Assembly: GCA_000310025.1 (NCBI GenBank)
Contig: FN649751.1
Span: forward strand, 2,465,699-2,511,319
Direction of reading: 5' to 3'
Source of the DNA: Ectocarpus siliculosus
Lineage: Eukaryota > Sar > Phaeophyceae > Ectocarpales > Ectocarpaceae
Length of the DNA stretch: 45,621 nucleotides
Notes under the pieces: generated by a model
Told to the model about the DNA's origin: nothing
Databases searched by the model: none
Seen by the model: the letters and a program-made list of their open reading frames with translations, nothing else
Position numbers and translations under genes: made by a program
In this document: positions 24,301 through 33,063 of the stretch, one piece after another
Layout of the letters: the number at the start of each line of letters is the position of its first letter
Numbering within the stretch: the first letter of the stretch is position 1

Positions 24301-27300
24301 GCGTGAGGGCATGCGCACCTACTACAGCAGTCATCGCTTCGCTCTACGCCTTCGGCCGTTGTTCTTCTGAGCCGCGTCCTGTCAACACACACAATGCGTT
24401 CCTTCTGGGTCTATCGCTCTGTGACTCCGCCCCCGGGCCCCTCCCCTTCCACCTCCAAGGTGATGCATGGTCAACGAAAGATGTACGACGTTTTTCGCAG
24501 CCCGACACACACACGCACCCACGGTGCGTTTCTACACTACTGCTAAATTATGAACAGTCCAAATATTATCTCCTCCTGCTTTTCTTATCCTCACCATCTT
24601 CATCCACGATCGTCTTCGTCCCCTCCAAGATACTCTCGACAGACGACAAGCCGTTCCCGCAACAGTCCACGACATCGGAGAACATCTTGTCGGCCTTGTC
24701 GCAGTGGCGTTGGGTCTGTAATCGCACAGACCGGGACGCGAAATAAGCGCTCATCGACGTATCATCTTCGGATGCCTCTGGAACAAATTCAATCATGGAT
24801 ATGCTCATCGTCTCAAAATGTGCGTGTGCGCAAACTGTGGTTGCACCACCCCTTATGCCTCCGGACAGTTCTTTTAGTACCAAGAGCGCTCGCTGGCCCC
24901 AACAAGAAAAATCAAATGATCTTCCCCTGAATATACTTGGCGGCTAGAATAAGCCCCTCCATTCGTCTCGCTCACCACGCCCGCATCCTTCGCCTTTCTC
25001 CTAAGCTCTCCTAGCCCCACTTTCTCCTGACTCAGGGCTCTGTCTACCAGCCCGTCGTAGTCTACCGGCTGCAAAATATTGATTTCTTCCGAAGTATCCC
25101 GTGACGGTGTCGTGGTCTCCGCAGCAGGTGCCTCCGTCGCCTCCGACAGGGGGAGCGGCTCCGGGGGCAGCGAGGCCGAAGCGTCCGCGAGTGCTTTGGC
25201 CGTAGCTGCGGATTCGTGAAGAGCCTGCGTGTGGCACGGAATTGTGAATTGTTTCAACAGAAGGTCAGTTTGCTCGGGGCGACAAAGAGGGCGGTTGATT
25301 GCTGAAAAGGTGGTGGGGCATCGCCTTGTTCGCGCTTCGGCGCCAGCGATTGTGGCTGAGCGATGGTCGCCGACACCTAGGCAGGCAGACAACTTCCGTT
25401 GTGGATACCCCCAGCAATCGCACCTAATACGCGACGACAGCATTCCAAGATGAAGACTCGCAGTAGGGGCGGCGTGTTCTTTGCTTCCTACTGTTTCAAA
25501 TACGGATGTAGATCCTTCGGCGGCACAATAGTTCCAACTCCCACAACATCCATCGCCCTGTTGCGGTCAAGGTTGCAAACCATCGTCTCACTGCGCTTTT
25601 TTCTAATCTTAATATCAGCTCCTAGCAAGAGTACCTACCTGCACTTGCTCTTGCGTCTTTGCCAGCTCCAATCGCAGGTTCGAAAGCTCCGCGTTGGCCT
25701 CTGCGGCCGCCACTTCCTTCTTCCGCGCCTGCTCCAGCGCGGCCTCCAGCTCACCGACGGCCTTGCGGCGGGCTTCGACCTCTTCCGAGAGCTGCCCACT
25801 GCTCTGCCTCCTGAGGTCGCGAATGGCTCCTCGGAGGCCCTGGATCCACCGTCCGTTGTGTTTTTTTTTTGTTTCAAGACGATCAGATTGTCTTTTTGGC
25901 TTGGCTCTAACAACAATACTTTTTTGGCTTTTCTCTAACAACAACGAAAACACGGGGAGACAATGCAATGTTCAGCCTTTGTCAAACATCAACTACCGTA
26001 TGTCTGATATGTCCATGGAGAAACGTCTACAGGGCAGCATTGGTTTCGTAGTCAACCGCAGGGGAAAATATACTTAGCTGCGACATGAATCTCTTGGCCT
26101 CTTGCCACTTACCTCTTCCACGGCGTCGGGGGCGGGGCTGTTGACAACCGTCGTAGCTTTCTTGTTCTTTTCCTTCTCCAGCTCCGCGCTCAAGCTTTGC
26201 AGGCGGGTGGTAAGCAACTCATTCTCACGCTAAGCACCATCCCGGGCCGGGGAGGTTCGAAGCGACCGCAGGCGGTGGCGGGGGCAACGACGATTGAAGC
26301 TCGATGAAGTGCACCGATATGAACTATCAACCGCGTTTTTGGCAACAGAAAACATTTCACTGTGAACGATGGTGTAGACGGTAGGCCTTGAGAGGGCAGA
26401 AACATACTCGCGTGGTCCTTACCGTGTTATCAGCCGAGCGATGTTACCCTACTCCTAACACACCCGGGGTTGTAAAAGAGAGGTTCTTCCTAACACGAGA
26501 ACCATAACACGCCTCGCACAACAGCAGTGACACCTTTGATTCTAAGAGCGCCTTCTCGGCCTGCGCGGATTGTTCCCTGGCGTTGCGTAGCGTCTGCTCT
26601 GCTGCCGCGTTGTTGGAGCGATCGTCTCGGACAGACGCCGTGCTCGTCTCGCTCAACGTATCCAAATCACTCGGCGCAAAGGTCTGCCGTTCGTCGCGCC
26701 GCACAAAGAGCGCACACAACCGTTCATTGTTGATGAGACCAACGTGCCGAGGAGGAGCGGGGGTCGTGCATTCAAAAGGAGGAGTATGCCAAACTGAACA
26801 GTAACCTGCCCCAACACATTGTTTCGTTGAATAGTCTTGTTGCTCTGTTCTATGAAGCGAGTACGCGGTCACCAGAGCGAGAGAGAGAGCACTCGCTGCG
26901 GCTCGCCCCCCTCCCTTGGCTGGGTACAATCTATGTCATCACTATCATACTTACCCCAGACAATATAGTGCGATGCAGAACGCGAGCTGAACTCGAGATC
27001 TCTAGTGGTGTAATTTCCGTCAGAGAGTGTTGTCTCGAGCCATAATGGAATGAAGTATTCGTGGGATAAGTTGCAGAATGGTCTCCAGAGCTTCCTCCTA
27101 TGACAAAAAGCCAAGAATTTACCTTTCATCGTCTTCTATGCCGCAACAAAGCACAGGCGCTATTGACATTCCAAGCAAGCCCTACGGAATACTTTTGAGC
27201 ATCGGTATCAATTCCACTCTACTAATTTTCTCACGCTTCCTCGCCGGCCTGACCGCTTCCCGCCTTGATCGGCCAGCCTCAACACCACCAGATCGCGGTA

Positions 27301-30300
27301 CAGCTTCTTGTTCGCCTCGGTCAGCGCTGTTCTCACCGCACAGCGATAGTCGTGGTGACGAAGTTCCGAGAAACAGATTGATTAGAAAAGAGGGAGAAGA
27401 GGCGTTTGTGACAGCCAAACAACGGTCCAAGCCCACATGAATCCATAACGTGCGGAAGTCCTTGATCGCGAGGGGGGTGGGGGGTCCTGTAATCTGGAGG
27501 TCCTGCGGAAACAACCTTCTTGATCGAGCTGGTTCATTATGCCCCGTCTGCAGGTTCAAAGAGATTATCACATTCCCTTTAGCTACGCCGCGAAAATCAG
27601 TTGAATGGCTATCCAACAACAGACAGGCCGCCTTCTCACCGGCGTTTTCAGTAGACAGCCTTGCGGTTTCAGCCTGAAGTTGCCGCAGCTGCCCGGCGTC
27701 AGTAGCTGATGCTGGAGCTTTCAGCTTGTCGAGCAGCGGGGCTAGACGTGGCTCCCTACGCCGTGTCGAAATCACCGGCACCGACAGCAAGGAATACGGG
27801 TGGAAAACAGATGAGCCTGGCGTCTGAAGGTGGCTAGTGCTTCACATCATGTTTCGCAGTGATGCTCTTGCGTGAAGAACAGATGCCCGTTGTGGTCAGA
27901 CTACACGAAGCCCCAAAAGAGACAGGGCTGCACGACGAACCGTTTTCGCGAACCTGACAAATCGTTTGGACGGATGTTGCTTTTCGTGCGGGGGCACCAC
28001 AGCAACCGATTGCTCTGACGCATGCAAGCACGCATGGGTACTACAGCGTTGGGTCCCGCGTTTGTGGGGTTCGTTTGCCCGTGTATGTTTTAGCTCTCCC
28101 GAAGATAACAAGGCATGAGGTGTCGCAGATAATTTTCTGCGTCTAGAATTTTTCTTGAGTATATTGATCCTATTTAGCTGCAGTCTTGTTGAGCTCGGAA
28201 GATACCGATCGGTTAAAGCACCGCGGAACAAAGGCGACATGATATTTAAGGCCGACGCCGTCTACTCTTACGGTGGTTCTCCGTGCAGTGGAAATTACAC
28301 CTCTACCACCTCTCGTACGATTTGCAAAGACGTCGGTTGGAGCTCTGAAAGGGAGATCGCAACGAAAAACGGATGAAAACGAAACGACGGTGTGCCTCGC
28401 CCCCCTTCGTTGCCCTTCTAGAAGAAAAGCAAAAGACTGCACGCTTTAACTCCTGCATGACCTGTCTATTTGCTCCTGTTTTCGGGCCTTGTCCTCGTAT
28501 CCGGCCACAACGTGCTGTAGCTGCATAACCTGGTGCCTGAAAGGGTTTGGTCCACGCAAACAAGACGACGGCAACGGGCCATGGACTTCGAGTTTAAGAT
28601 TTGTCTTGTCTCCGACAATCTACGGGAGGGGGGAGGGTTGGTCTCGGGGTGAGGAACACGCCAGTTCGGCCCAGGTTCTACGCTGCCCCATACCATAGCG
28701 ACCGCGGGAGAAATGCTACACAACACAGGCAGGTAGACGTACCGGTTTGACGACTCGGCAGAATTAGTAGACAAGACGAGCAAGACGCGAAACCGGTCTA
28801 CTTGACGAGACAGGTGCCAAACGCACTGAGTCGCCATTTTTTTTGCGATGTGCCACGTACCATGCATTCACCTTGTCTACACTGTGTGAGGGAGTTCGCC
28901 AGATAAAAACATGGGAAACGACATCCTAGGTCAGACGAGGCCGTTCACCAATTGCTAGATGCACAAGCCCGGCGCAACGTTCGGTGCAACACGTGTGATA
29001 CGTTGAGGACTCATATCCCACCCACGTACCTGTAATTGCTAATCCCCTCCTGAAGTCTTGTTTTGTCCTCTCGATAGCGCTCCTCCAGCCAGCGGCAGCG
29101 CTGCTCGGCCCCCGAAAACTTTGTGTGAAGATTTGCTCGCTCGTCCTGCGGTCGAACGGGAAACAAGACAGGTGTACCCTTGTCTGGCTCAGCCGAAAGC
29201 GAGCGAACAACGGCACCGACGACTATGGACGAAAAATGGTATGAATGATACGGGCAGAACGCCCTTCTACATCCTGCACCGCAGGCTCACCACAGAATGT
29301 TTTTTTTCAAAAGAAAGGGGGCCAACATTTTCAATATACACGTCCCCCGCGCTGAGGGCGGTCGCCCTACGCTTTTCCATCGGCAACAGCGTGAAGTCGT
29401 GATATGCAACTCAGGACATTGTTTCGTTTCCCGGTACTCGCCTGCATGGATTGGAGGAGCGCCTCCACCTTGTTCGCATGCTCCTGGAGACCCGCGATCT
29501 TCTCGCGCGCCGCTCCTGAAGCAGCTGACCCTTTCTTTTGGACCCTACCGTGTTCGCCACCGCAAAGAGAACAATCCATCGAGGGGGAGGTTCGCGAGGA
29601 TGTCTCACAGAACAACAACAGTGATGCCTTGTCAAAAGCACAACGTGCTGAGAGGATATCATGATCCCTGGTAATGGAAGAGCTCGCGGTGCGGTGCCTT
29701 GGGCACAACCAACAAGTCATGCACATGTTTGCTTTCACACATTGGCGCTTCTTTTCAGCGATTTTCAAATCGCTGTGGAGGAAAAATGCGGCATTTGTAG
29801 GTAGACACTTCGACTCAGCCGCTGATCGGAGGCAGTCGGAGGGGGCGGGAAGCCAGCCCCGTCCCTTCGAAGTTCTAGTTTCAGGATGTCATGGAATCCG
29901 CCAAGACACAAAGCAACGCGTATGGTGACAGCAGGAATTTTGATGGGGGGCACGATAACATATCACGCAGCCTTTGTTTTCATCCTATGTGTAGGGCTTG
30001 GAAAAGCGTTCACAATTTACTGGTACTGCTTGGCCCACTTGACTTCTTGGGGCCCATCTTTTTTCGACAATGTGCCACTCGGTCGGCACCCGCCGTCTCT
30101 CGGTTTTCTTACTTGTCAATCTCGGAGCCGTAAAGTTTTCCAGCCTGGCAAAATATCTCCCGCAGCTGCTCCGTATGCCGGTTGGTCGAGTGCTCTAGCA
30201 TGAGGGCGGCATCCTGGCCGAAATGAAAGGAAGTAGTACGTTGCCCGACGGAAGACAGAAAACGTATTTCTAGCGAAGCTGGCTGTTCATGTGAACTTTG

Positions 30301-31929
30301 CGTCATGGGGGTTCAACGAGGCGTGTTTCGTTGACTGTGAGGGCGGCATCTTGGAACGGAAGTGAATGGAGGGGGGAGATCTATTCACGTTTTGAGCATC
30401 AGTCGTTTTATAGTTGGCGTCAAGAGAAAAAAACGGGTCGAACGGAGCTCTAACGTAAAACAACAGGAAGACAGCCACTAGATCTAGGTCTAGGGATCGG
30501 ACGTGGAGCATAGAACGTAGTCTTCTCGAAGCAACAGGAACCTTACCGGTGAATGAGCAAGACGAAATGACAGAACATGTACCCATCTTCACTGGGTATA
30601 AGTACAACACATCAGGAACACGTGCACCCAACGACATCTTGTAGCGATTGGTAAACGAGTTACGTCTGTAACAACAACATGCGAATAAAGAGGACAACAT
30701 AGCCACGAGAGGATACTGTATCTCATCCCCGCATCACTCTTTAACAGCTCTCACCCTTGCTTTTGCGAGGCCTGCCCCACAGGTAAGAAGAGCCGAACCA
30801 CCAACCATTCAAACTTCACTACCGCCCCAGGAGAGTATGCCCCTCTCGTTCACCTGGCAGTCTGTCATGAGGGCCACCACCTCGTCTTCCAGCCCGGCTT
30901 CCGGCAGCATCGCCGCAATGGGGTTGATGTCCTCCGGCCTCGCTGTACCCGTAAACCTGTCCAGCCAGCCACGCAGCCCACCAAGCAGGTGGCTGCTTCT
31001 CTCTTGAGACTCCTCGAACCTCACCGCCGCCGCCGCGAGGTTCTCGTGAGACTGTGCCAGCGCCATCGCAACTCGCTCGTCGCGCGTCACCGCGCGCCCG
31101 GAGTCCCCGATATCGTTGCGCCACGCCGTGGCCCCGGATATCTCCAGCATTTTCGTGGGAGGGCGTTCGTGGGTCCCGCGCAGAGAGAACTTGCGCGCTG
31201 AGGTCGGGCGGGGGGGATAGGCAAAATCGGTAAGAGTTACCGGATTGTTTGTATCGTGCCTTCACGGTGCTCACACTTCTAAAACATAGGAGGAAAAACA
31301 ATGGTGCCTGGTCGAATGCACAGCGCTCCATAATACGAATCCCAACAATCCTTCTCAGGTAGATCAGGTACAGGGTGGTTCCTGATGATCATATATCGTC
31401 GTATAGATAGCAGCAGCGATTGATGGAGAATCAATCCCCGTGCGTCGATTCAGTCACTCTACTGTACACATGGTCGTCTTTCAGCAAACCCAACCTGCCT
31501 GCGTAACTTGTACGTGTCTGTACGTCGCTCTACCTGCTTCTCTACGCTTGTCGATCACGGGGTTCGAGCTCCTTCGTTTCCTGCCTGGGTCCTTCTCGTC
31601 CAAGTCATCCTCTTCGATGTTGTCGAGAGTGTTGGTCGCTCTGACGTTCACTTCTTCCCACCGCTCGTCGATGGCTCGCACACGGCTCCTTGTAGTGCAG
31701 GGGATTTGGTAGTAGTCGTTGCCAAATAGCTCAAAAGTTCAACGTACACAACCCAACGTTTACAACCCATGAGATGATCCGGTGTATCCTTCTGTAAACG
31801 GGGATGTCGCTGTGGATGTAACACCCGACGTGTGCACCCACTCGAAGTGCACACACAATCGAATGAGAGGGGCGGCCGCTTTCTACCCACCGTGCAGTAT
31901 ATTCACCGTCTACGGGTCTTAATGTGAAG

Positions 31930-31975
<46 letters not shown>

Positions 31976-32599
31976 CCTTATTGTATTGCATAGAACTTCC
32001 GGTGCATCTCCTGGTGGGGGTCACCTGAGGGAGTGCGTGCTACACACACCAGTGATCGATAGCCGGAGTGTCTTGCAGCAGCTCCGTACCTGATCTCTTG
32101 CAGAGCATATTCCGTAGACGTGAGTTGTTTTCGGTTTTTCCGAGAGCTGATGTCTTGGAGCTCGTGGAAACCATCCGATAACGTGCTCACCGTCTCGGCA
32201 CATCCAGCGTCAGCATCCTGACCGTCCCGACACAACCGGACCTGCTAGTCCGTCGACAAGCAACGGCGTTGCCAGGGCAAAAGAACGAGCCAAACAGAGG
32301 GAGGAGCAAACGAGCGAGTTCGGGTGGCAGGTACAAGAAGCAATCAACGAACGGTACGACGGGGGGCATGACTGCGGCTTACTCGTACAACGTCGTAAAC
32401 TCACATTCTACCGGCAGACGACTCATCTTCGCCTGTGTACTGTAGTACATCTCGTCTACATATGTTAATCGCGAGCAGAGTAGAATTCAGAACCTGCCAC
32501 AGTATGCCACTGCTGTACTGAGATTTTTCTTCTATGGCTGGCCTGTCCCCGTACATGGGTCTCGAGATGATTGAGGTCGTCCATAGCAGTAGAGGACAT
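2497..32599 (-). CDS. giant multi-exon coiled-coil protein (about 3,159 aa, 36-exon model)
   Basis: No family is recognised; long heptad-type helices suggest a scaffold or centrosome-type protein (inference). Exons in gene order: 32555-32599, 32090-32217, 31534-31688, 30854-31197, 30113-30213, 29741-29772, 29442-29530, 29030-29145, 28462-28536, 27640-27755, 27235-27326, 26534-26683, 26113-26229, 25639-25839, 24976-25224, 24595-24715, 23992-24107, 23413-23511, 22759-23058, 21088-22353, 20348-20484, 14464-14513, 14185-14309, 12115-13332, 11545-11760, 11001-11153, 10564-10677, 9867-10031, 9166-9232, 8063-8177, 6041-7780, 5500-5641, 4862-5059, 4152-4247, 3887-4066, 2497-3348. Each junction uses an AG acceptor and a GT donor (one GC) with matching phase, and the total of 9,480 bases divides by three. 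The start is ATG at 32599; an in-frame ATG at 32665 would add 22 residues. Weak points are the 29741 microexon and the GTTGAC donor at 20347. Two genes split near 20.3 kb remain possible. Confidence 0.68.
3887..4066 (-). CDS. giant gene, exon 35: small globular-looking segment
   Basis: This 180-nt exon is in phase 0 at both ends, entered at ACAGTAG|CACACG and left at GTAACT. It reads HTLTDLVSFQACDPPPPGSS, then TIVMRDELFHVFVTIAEHAD and a short basic tail (KTRMWKRCCRL). Unlike its neighbours it is hydrophobic and aromatic, with a Pro turn, and looks like part of a folded module rather than a coil. A closer acceptor (TTCAAG|CGTG) exists, but it breaks phase with the coiled frame of exon 34. I do not recognise the module. 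Confidence 0.65.
4152..5641 (-). CDS. giant gene, exons 32-34: distal coiled coil
   Basis: Exon 32 (5500-5641) encodes EREIVILTEEQRELKRDLRN, then VIRALRKRQRGLNDQ, ending CAG|GTGCAA. Exon 33 (4862-5059, 66 codons) follows a CCCCCCAG acceptor: VRYLERQLELAQQSSHVEGG, LEGLLRQRDTDKQLVHGL, LKSLEIGLKIGLLETDAG. The donor GAG|GTGGGT is chosen because it keeps phase 0 into exon 34; reading through would stop at 4778. Exon 34 (4152-4247, 32 codons) encodes VSRMGQKEQQAVAHLKGRLV, then KERGIVDARRKT before GTGAGT. All three are strong heptad sequence with good splice signals. Confidence 0.75.
5877..5942 (-). other. possible 66-nt optional (cassette) exon
   Basis: Between exons 31 and 32, AG|TCGCCG at 5942 and a GTCAAG donor at 5877 bound a 66-nt open segment encoding RRQAVSTSRLTPRLNW and a few more residues. 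It accepts the two-base overhang left by exon 31 and leaves two bases for exon 32, so the frame is kept with or without it. The donor is weak and the segment is not a coil, so it is left out of the main model. In another frame the same DNA would end the protein at a TGA. Confidence 0.25.
6041..7780 (-). CDS. giant gene, exon 31: poly-Gln and Pro-Ala-Thr repeat block
   Basis: This is the largest exon (1,740 nt), between TCTAG|GTCGGTG and CTCAA|GTGAGC. It begins SVMAEEKLLQHQQQQQEQRE and is Gln-dominated for about 70 residues, with alternating EQREQQ units. A Pro-Ala-Thr repeat of roughly 60 residues (APTPAPIPALAPAPS type) follows. Next come a basic Pro-rich hinge, a genuine coil (LIAQADLAERLEREREEARL, then SLALERQAVADLRAALTK), an Ala run, and Gly/Ser/Thr-rich sequence. 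The exon ends with VNALREDTLWAESLPDFISK. The CAG and GGTGTTGGAGCT-type DNA repeats make the length likely to vary between individuals. The long plus-strand open frames here (Leu/Val- or Cys-rich) are repeat shadows. Confidence 0.78.
8063..11760 (-). CDS. giant gene, exons 25-30: short coil exons
   Basis: Exon 25 (11545-11760) has a helix (TAFAKQAAARCKLAVEAF), an acidic Ser patch (SELDSDSGDDEV) and YADLTDAMMDWGVE. Exon 26 (11001-11153) ends KESQQARQDRATLLQAEK before GTGTCC. Exon 27 (10564-10677) encodes AVLHEVVEALGGWEAAVFLD and DVDVAAWPIEDQ, not obviously coil, with a clean GTAAGA donor. Exon 28 (9867-10031) is a clear coil: LAILTALNDHLRDELEEKET, then RFHAAQKELEQLRSERELHL. Exon 29 (9166-9232, 67 nt) contains MERERADAESATG and leaves one base that joins exon 30. 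Exon 30 (8063-8177) contains EAAEESTREANQELQMKLTM and SIARLRRVKEDLRLATE before GTACGT. The phase pattern 0,0,0,0,1,2 closes without forcing. Confidence 0.72.
8178..9165 (-). repeat. intron with nine CGCCTA (sense: TAGGCG) motifs
   Basis: Within 8475-8912 the hexamer CGCCTA occurs nine times on the plus strand (about 8475, 8501, 8533, 8727, 8780, 8800, 8831, 8884, 8907), usually followed by A runs. On the transcribed strand this reads T(n)AGGCG, resembling a 3' splice site (pyrimidine run plus AG). A C homopolymer lies near 8611-8623. There is no gene in the stretch apart from the host intron. Confidence 0.7.
12115..13332 (-). CDS. giant gene, exon 24: basic-to-acidic low-complexity block
   Basis: This 1,218-nt exon (406 codons, phase 0 at both ends) lies between ACACAG|GTCGTGG and TGCCAG|GTACGC. 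The first 150 residues are strongly basic and Gly/Ser/Arg-rich, with RGRRLGRGG, SRGGGRRRSS and RGRSSRSSRASF, like RS- or RGG-type disordered tracts. The middle is Gln/Asn/Gly-rich (NQQQPGGNGNG). The final third is acidic (QEREEEQLQPWPEQHEEVPE, then AGEAAEAGFLEG) and ends with a more ordered piece, IDFVPTERSLAAYCQ. Such charge-segregated sequence is typical of proteins that condense or bind RNA or microtubules, but no defined domain is present. The opposite-strand open frames here are shadows of the repetitive composition. Confidence 0.72.
14185..20484 (-). CDS. giant gene, exons 21-23: coil continuing across the satellite intron
   Basis: Exon 21 (20348-20484) encodes a Ser-rich start, then the coil ESLAERSAEVENAREQARK. 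Its only usable donor is GTTGAC, a poor match, and an in-frame TAG lies at 20335-20337, so this could instead be a terminal exon. Joining across the 5.8-kb intron to exon 22 (14464-14513, 50 nt) restores a Lys codon and continues the heptads with NTLDELEKRRTVVEGL. Exon 23 (14185-14309) enters at GGCAG|CTCAGAGC and reads QSELEASEHRVHVMAADIAS, again a coil, ending DK before GTGCGA. Phase and heptad continuity favour one gene, but the weak donor keeps the two-gene reading alive. Confidence 0.5.
14514..17010. other. rest of the large intron, no gene seen
   Basis: This is non-coding stretch between exon 22 and the satellite. It contains the direct duplication at 15.1-15.3 kb and several short open frames without domains. 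Two possible small exons on the minus strand, near 14884-14964 and 15109-15124 (ATG GCT GCT GCC GGA G before GTAAGTGG), are the only coding hints and would matter if the gene is really two. Confidence 0.5.
15109..15345. repeat. diverged direct duplication in the large intron
   Basis: Two related segments, about 15129-15196 and 15254-15338, share CCCCGTG(C/G)GCAACAAGGC, then CACGCGTGAC(G/A)GACAACGAG, then TCCACCG, with a small insertion in the second copy. The spacing is about 120 bases. This is seen directly. It is non-coding, inside the 5.8-kb intron. Confidence 0.6.
17011..20319. repeat. 3.3-kb intronic minisatellite, about 20-bp unit
   Basis: The array consists of about 165 degenerate copies of GAGGATAAGCCGAGGTTGCT and variants: ATTGATGAG in place of GTTGCTGAG, AATGAGCC in place of ATAAGCC, and occasional GATCAGCC. 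Runs of variants recur together (for example the CGATCAGCC block near 18950, 19065, 19210 and 19490), which suggests higher-order duplication. Because 20 is not a multiple of 3, the minus strand shows long stop-poor frames reading NLGLSS/SAYPHQPRL repeats; these are not a gene. The unit is purine-rich on plus and CU-rich in the sense transcript of the host gene. It begins about 28 bases beyond exon 21. Confidence 0.95.
20524..20627. repeat. two short tandem duplications in an intron
   Basis: A 26-bp unit beginning TGTACGAAACACTGTTGT is present twice head-to-tail, at about 20575-20600 and 20601-20626, without mismatch. Just before it, TGAAGGAAAGTGATCGGG (about 20524) and TGAAGGAAAGTGGTCGGG (about 20545) form another near-perfect pair. 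Both lie in the intron between exons 20 and 21. Confidence 0.8.
21088..23058 (-). CDS. giant gene, exons 19-20: coil end and long disordered acidic block
   Basis: Exon 19 (22759-23058, 300 nt) opens with VRTLRKEVGALRQENQHARL, a coiled coil. It passes through an Ala/Pro/Glu-rich stretch and ends with a short helix (RRYEHLAGLLAVQTKQNSAM) before GTGAGA. Exon 20 (21088-22353, 1,266 nt) is entered through CAG|GCGAGC. It encodes about 422 residues with little predicted order: first Ser/Pro/Arg-rich (SSSRRSSPRRR), then increasingly acidic, with patches such as EEGDEVMEHGER and DDDDTD. It ends in a short helical tail (EDDHQKLLHKLMRVRDDEY) before GTGAGT. Both exons are symmetric phase 0. The composition suggests a flexible linker between two rod segments; no catalytic motif is visible. 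Confidence 0.72.
23413..30213 (-). CDS. giant gene, exons 5-18: main coiled-coil rod
   Basis: Fourteen short exons (32-249 nt) encode mostly charged, Leu/Ala/Glu/Gln-rich helix. Recognisable pieces are EQLREIFCQAGKLYGSEID (30113-30213), REKIAGLQEHANKVEALL (29442-29530), EERYREDKTRLQEGISNYR (29030-29145), QVMQLQHVVAGYEDKARKQE (28462-28536) and LVVLRLADQGGKRSG (27235-27326). Further on come AEQTLRNAREQSAQAEKALL (26534-26683), RLQSLSAELEKEKNKK (26113-26229), EARRKAVGELEAALEQARKK (25639-25839), a Pro/Glu-rich linker (24976-25224), QEALAAALERAIASSSVLLK (23992-24107) and EQEAAEEERAKAVALSQE (23413-23511). Many exons begin and end in phase 0. The exon at 29442 uses a GC donor (CAG|GCGAGT). The 32-nt exon at 29741-29772 follows a strong tract (TTTTTCCTCCACAG) and repairs the phase; it is the least certain. 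Introns contain no other gene that I can see. Confidence 0.7.
23540..23605. repeat. 10-bp minisatellite (GCAGGGCAGA)
   Basis: Several tandem copies of a decamer AGAGCAGGGC and variants (GACAGGACAG, AGCTGGACAG) lie in the intron just upstream (in gene sense) of exon 18. Confidence 0.85.
30854..32599 (-). CDS. giant gene, exons 1-4: N-terminal region
   Basis: Exon 1 (32555-32599) encodes MSSTAMDDLNHLETH and ends at GTACGG. Exon 2 (32090-32217) starts after a CAG acceptor with DADAGCAETV and ends in an E/L/Q-rich helix. Exon 3 (31534-31688) carries RAIDERWEEVNVRATNTLD, then the acidic-to-basic patch EEDDLDEKDPGRKRR. Exon 4 (30854-31197) follows a strong C-rich tract and CAG. Its MLEISGATAW at 31150 could be mistaken for a start, but the frame is open through the acceptor and joins exon 3 in phase. 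Exon 4 continues with an Ala-rich helix and a segment containing LGGLRGWLDRFTG, then ends at MTDCQ before GTGAAC. The intron between exons 2 and 3 contains an AAC microsatellite. No known N-terminal domain is recognised. Confidence 0.65.
31928..31976. repeat. AAC trinucleotide microsatellite
   Basis: About 16 uninterrupted ACA/AAC repeats lie in the intron between exons 2 and 3 of the giant gene. It is likely polymorphic. Confidence 0.95.
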
Positions 32600-33063
32600 G
32601 GCTGGAGTTAGAAGCTCTCCGGAACGGCCTGCTCTTTTGTGCAGCGGTCTCTTCGCGCTGTGCATTGTGCTCGTGTGCGGCGTGCCTCCTCAACTGCGAA
32701 GAAAGAGGTGAGATCAACCTACTCTTCCACACCGCGCGCATCTCCTCGTCCCGTGTGTGCCGGGAGAGAAGCCGAAGAGAAGGAGATAGTTTTCGTTTGC
32801 AATAAAGGGTGTGCTGGAGCACTCCCGTGAGAATAAAGCTGGGTTGCCCTGATGGTCATGTGTGCGTGTGCGACGATTAAAGCGACGATCTCGGCGAAAA
32901 TGAACGCGGGATGATCGCTTTCGGTTCGCGCCCGAACGCGATCGCTTTCGGTTCGCGCCCGAACGCCGCCGAAACCAACGAACACCCTCCTGTGAAATTG
33001 TGCCGCATTTCTGCGGATGCCGGGGTGTCTGGGTGTGTGCGGGCAAAACGTGAAACATGAAAT
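32600..33063. promoter_or_regulatory. divergent promoter region with a 27-bp tandem duplication
   Basis: About 460 bases separate the ATG of the giant gene (-) from the ATG of the mitochondrial carrier (+), so the region must hold both promoters and 5' leaders. A 27-bp unit starting GATCGCTTTCGGTTCGCG is tandemly duplicated at about 32913-32939 and 32940-32966. Each unit contains GTTCGCGCCCGAAC, an inverted repeat that includes TTCGCGCC, similar to E2F/DP sites (similarity only). No TATA box is evident. The duplication lies 100-150 bases upstream of the carrier ATG. Confidence 0.55.

Noticed and set aside
26240-26262. Second tRNA-like GGTTCGAA motif
   Set aside because: The T stem does not pair; it lies in an intron with no A box.
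29801-29880. Possible coil exon on the minus strand (HDILKLELRRDGAG)
   Set aside because: No good donor follows, and its phase does not fit exons 5-7 as well as the 29741 microexon does.
30854-31150. ATG at 31150 as the start of the giant gene
   Set aside because: The frame is open upstream into a strong acceptor, and three further exons up to 32599 join in phase.
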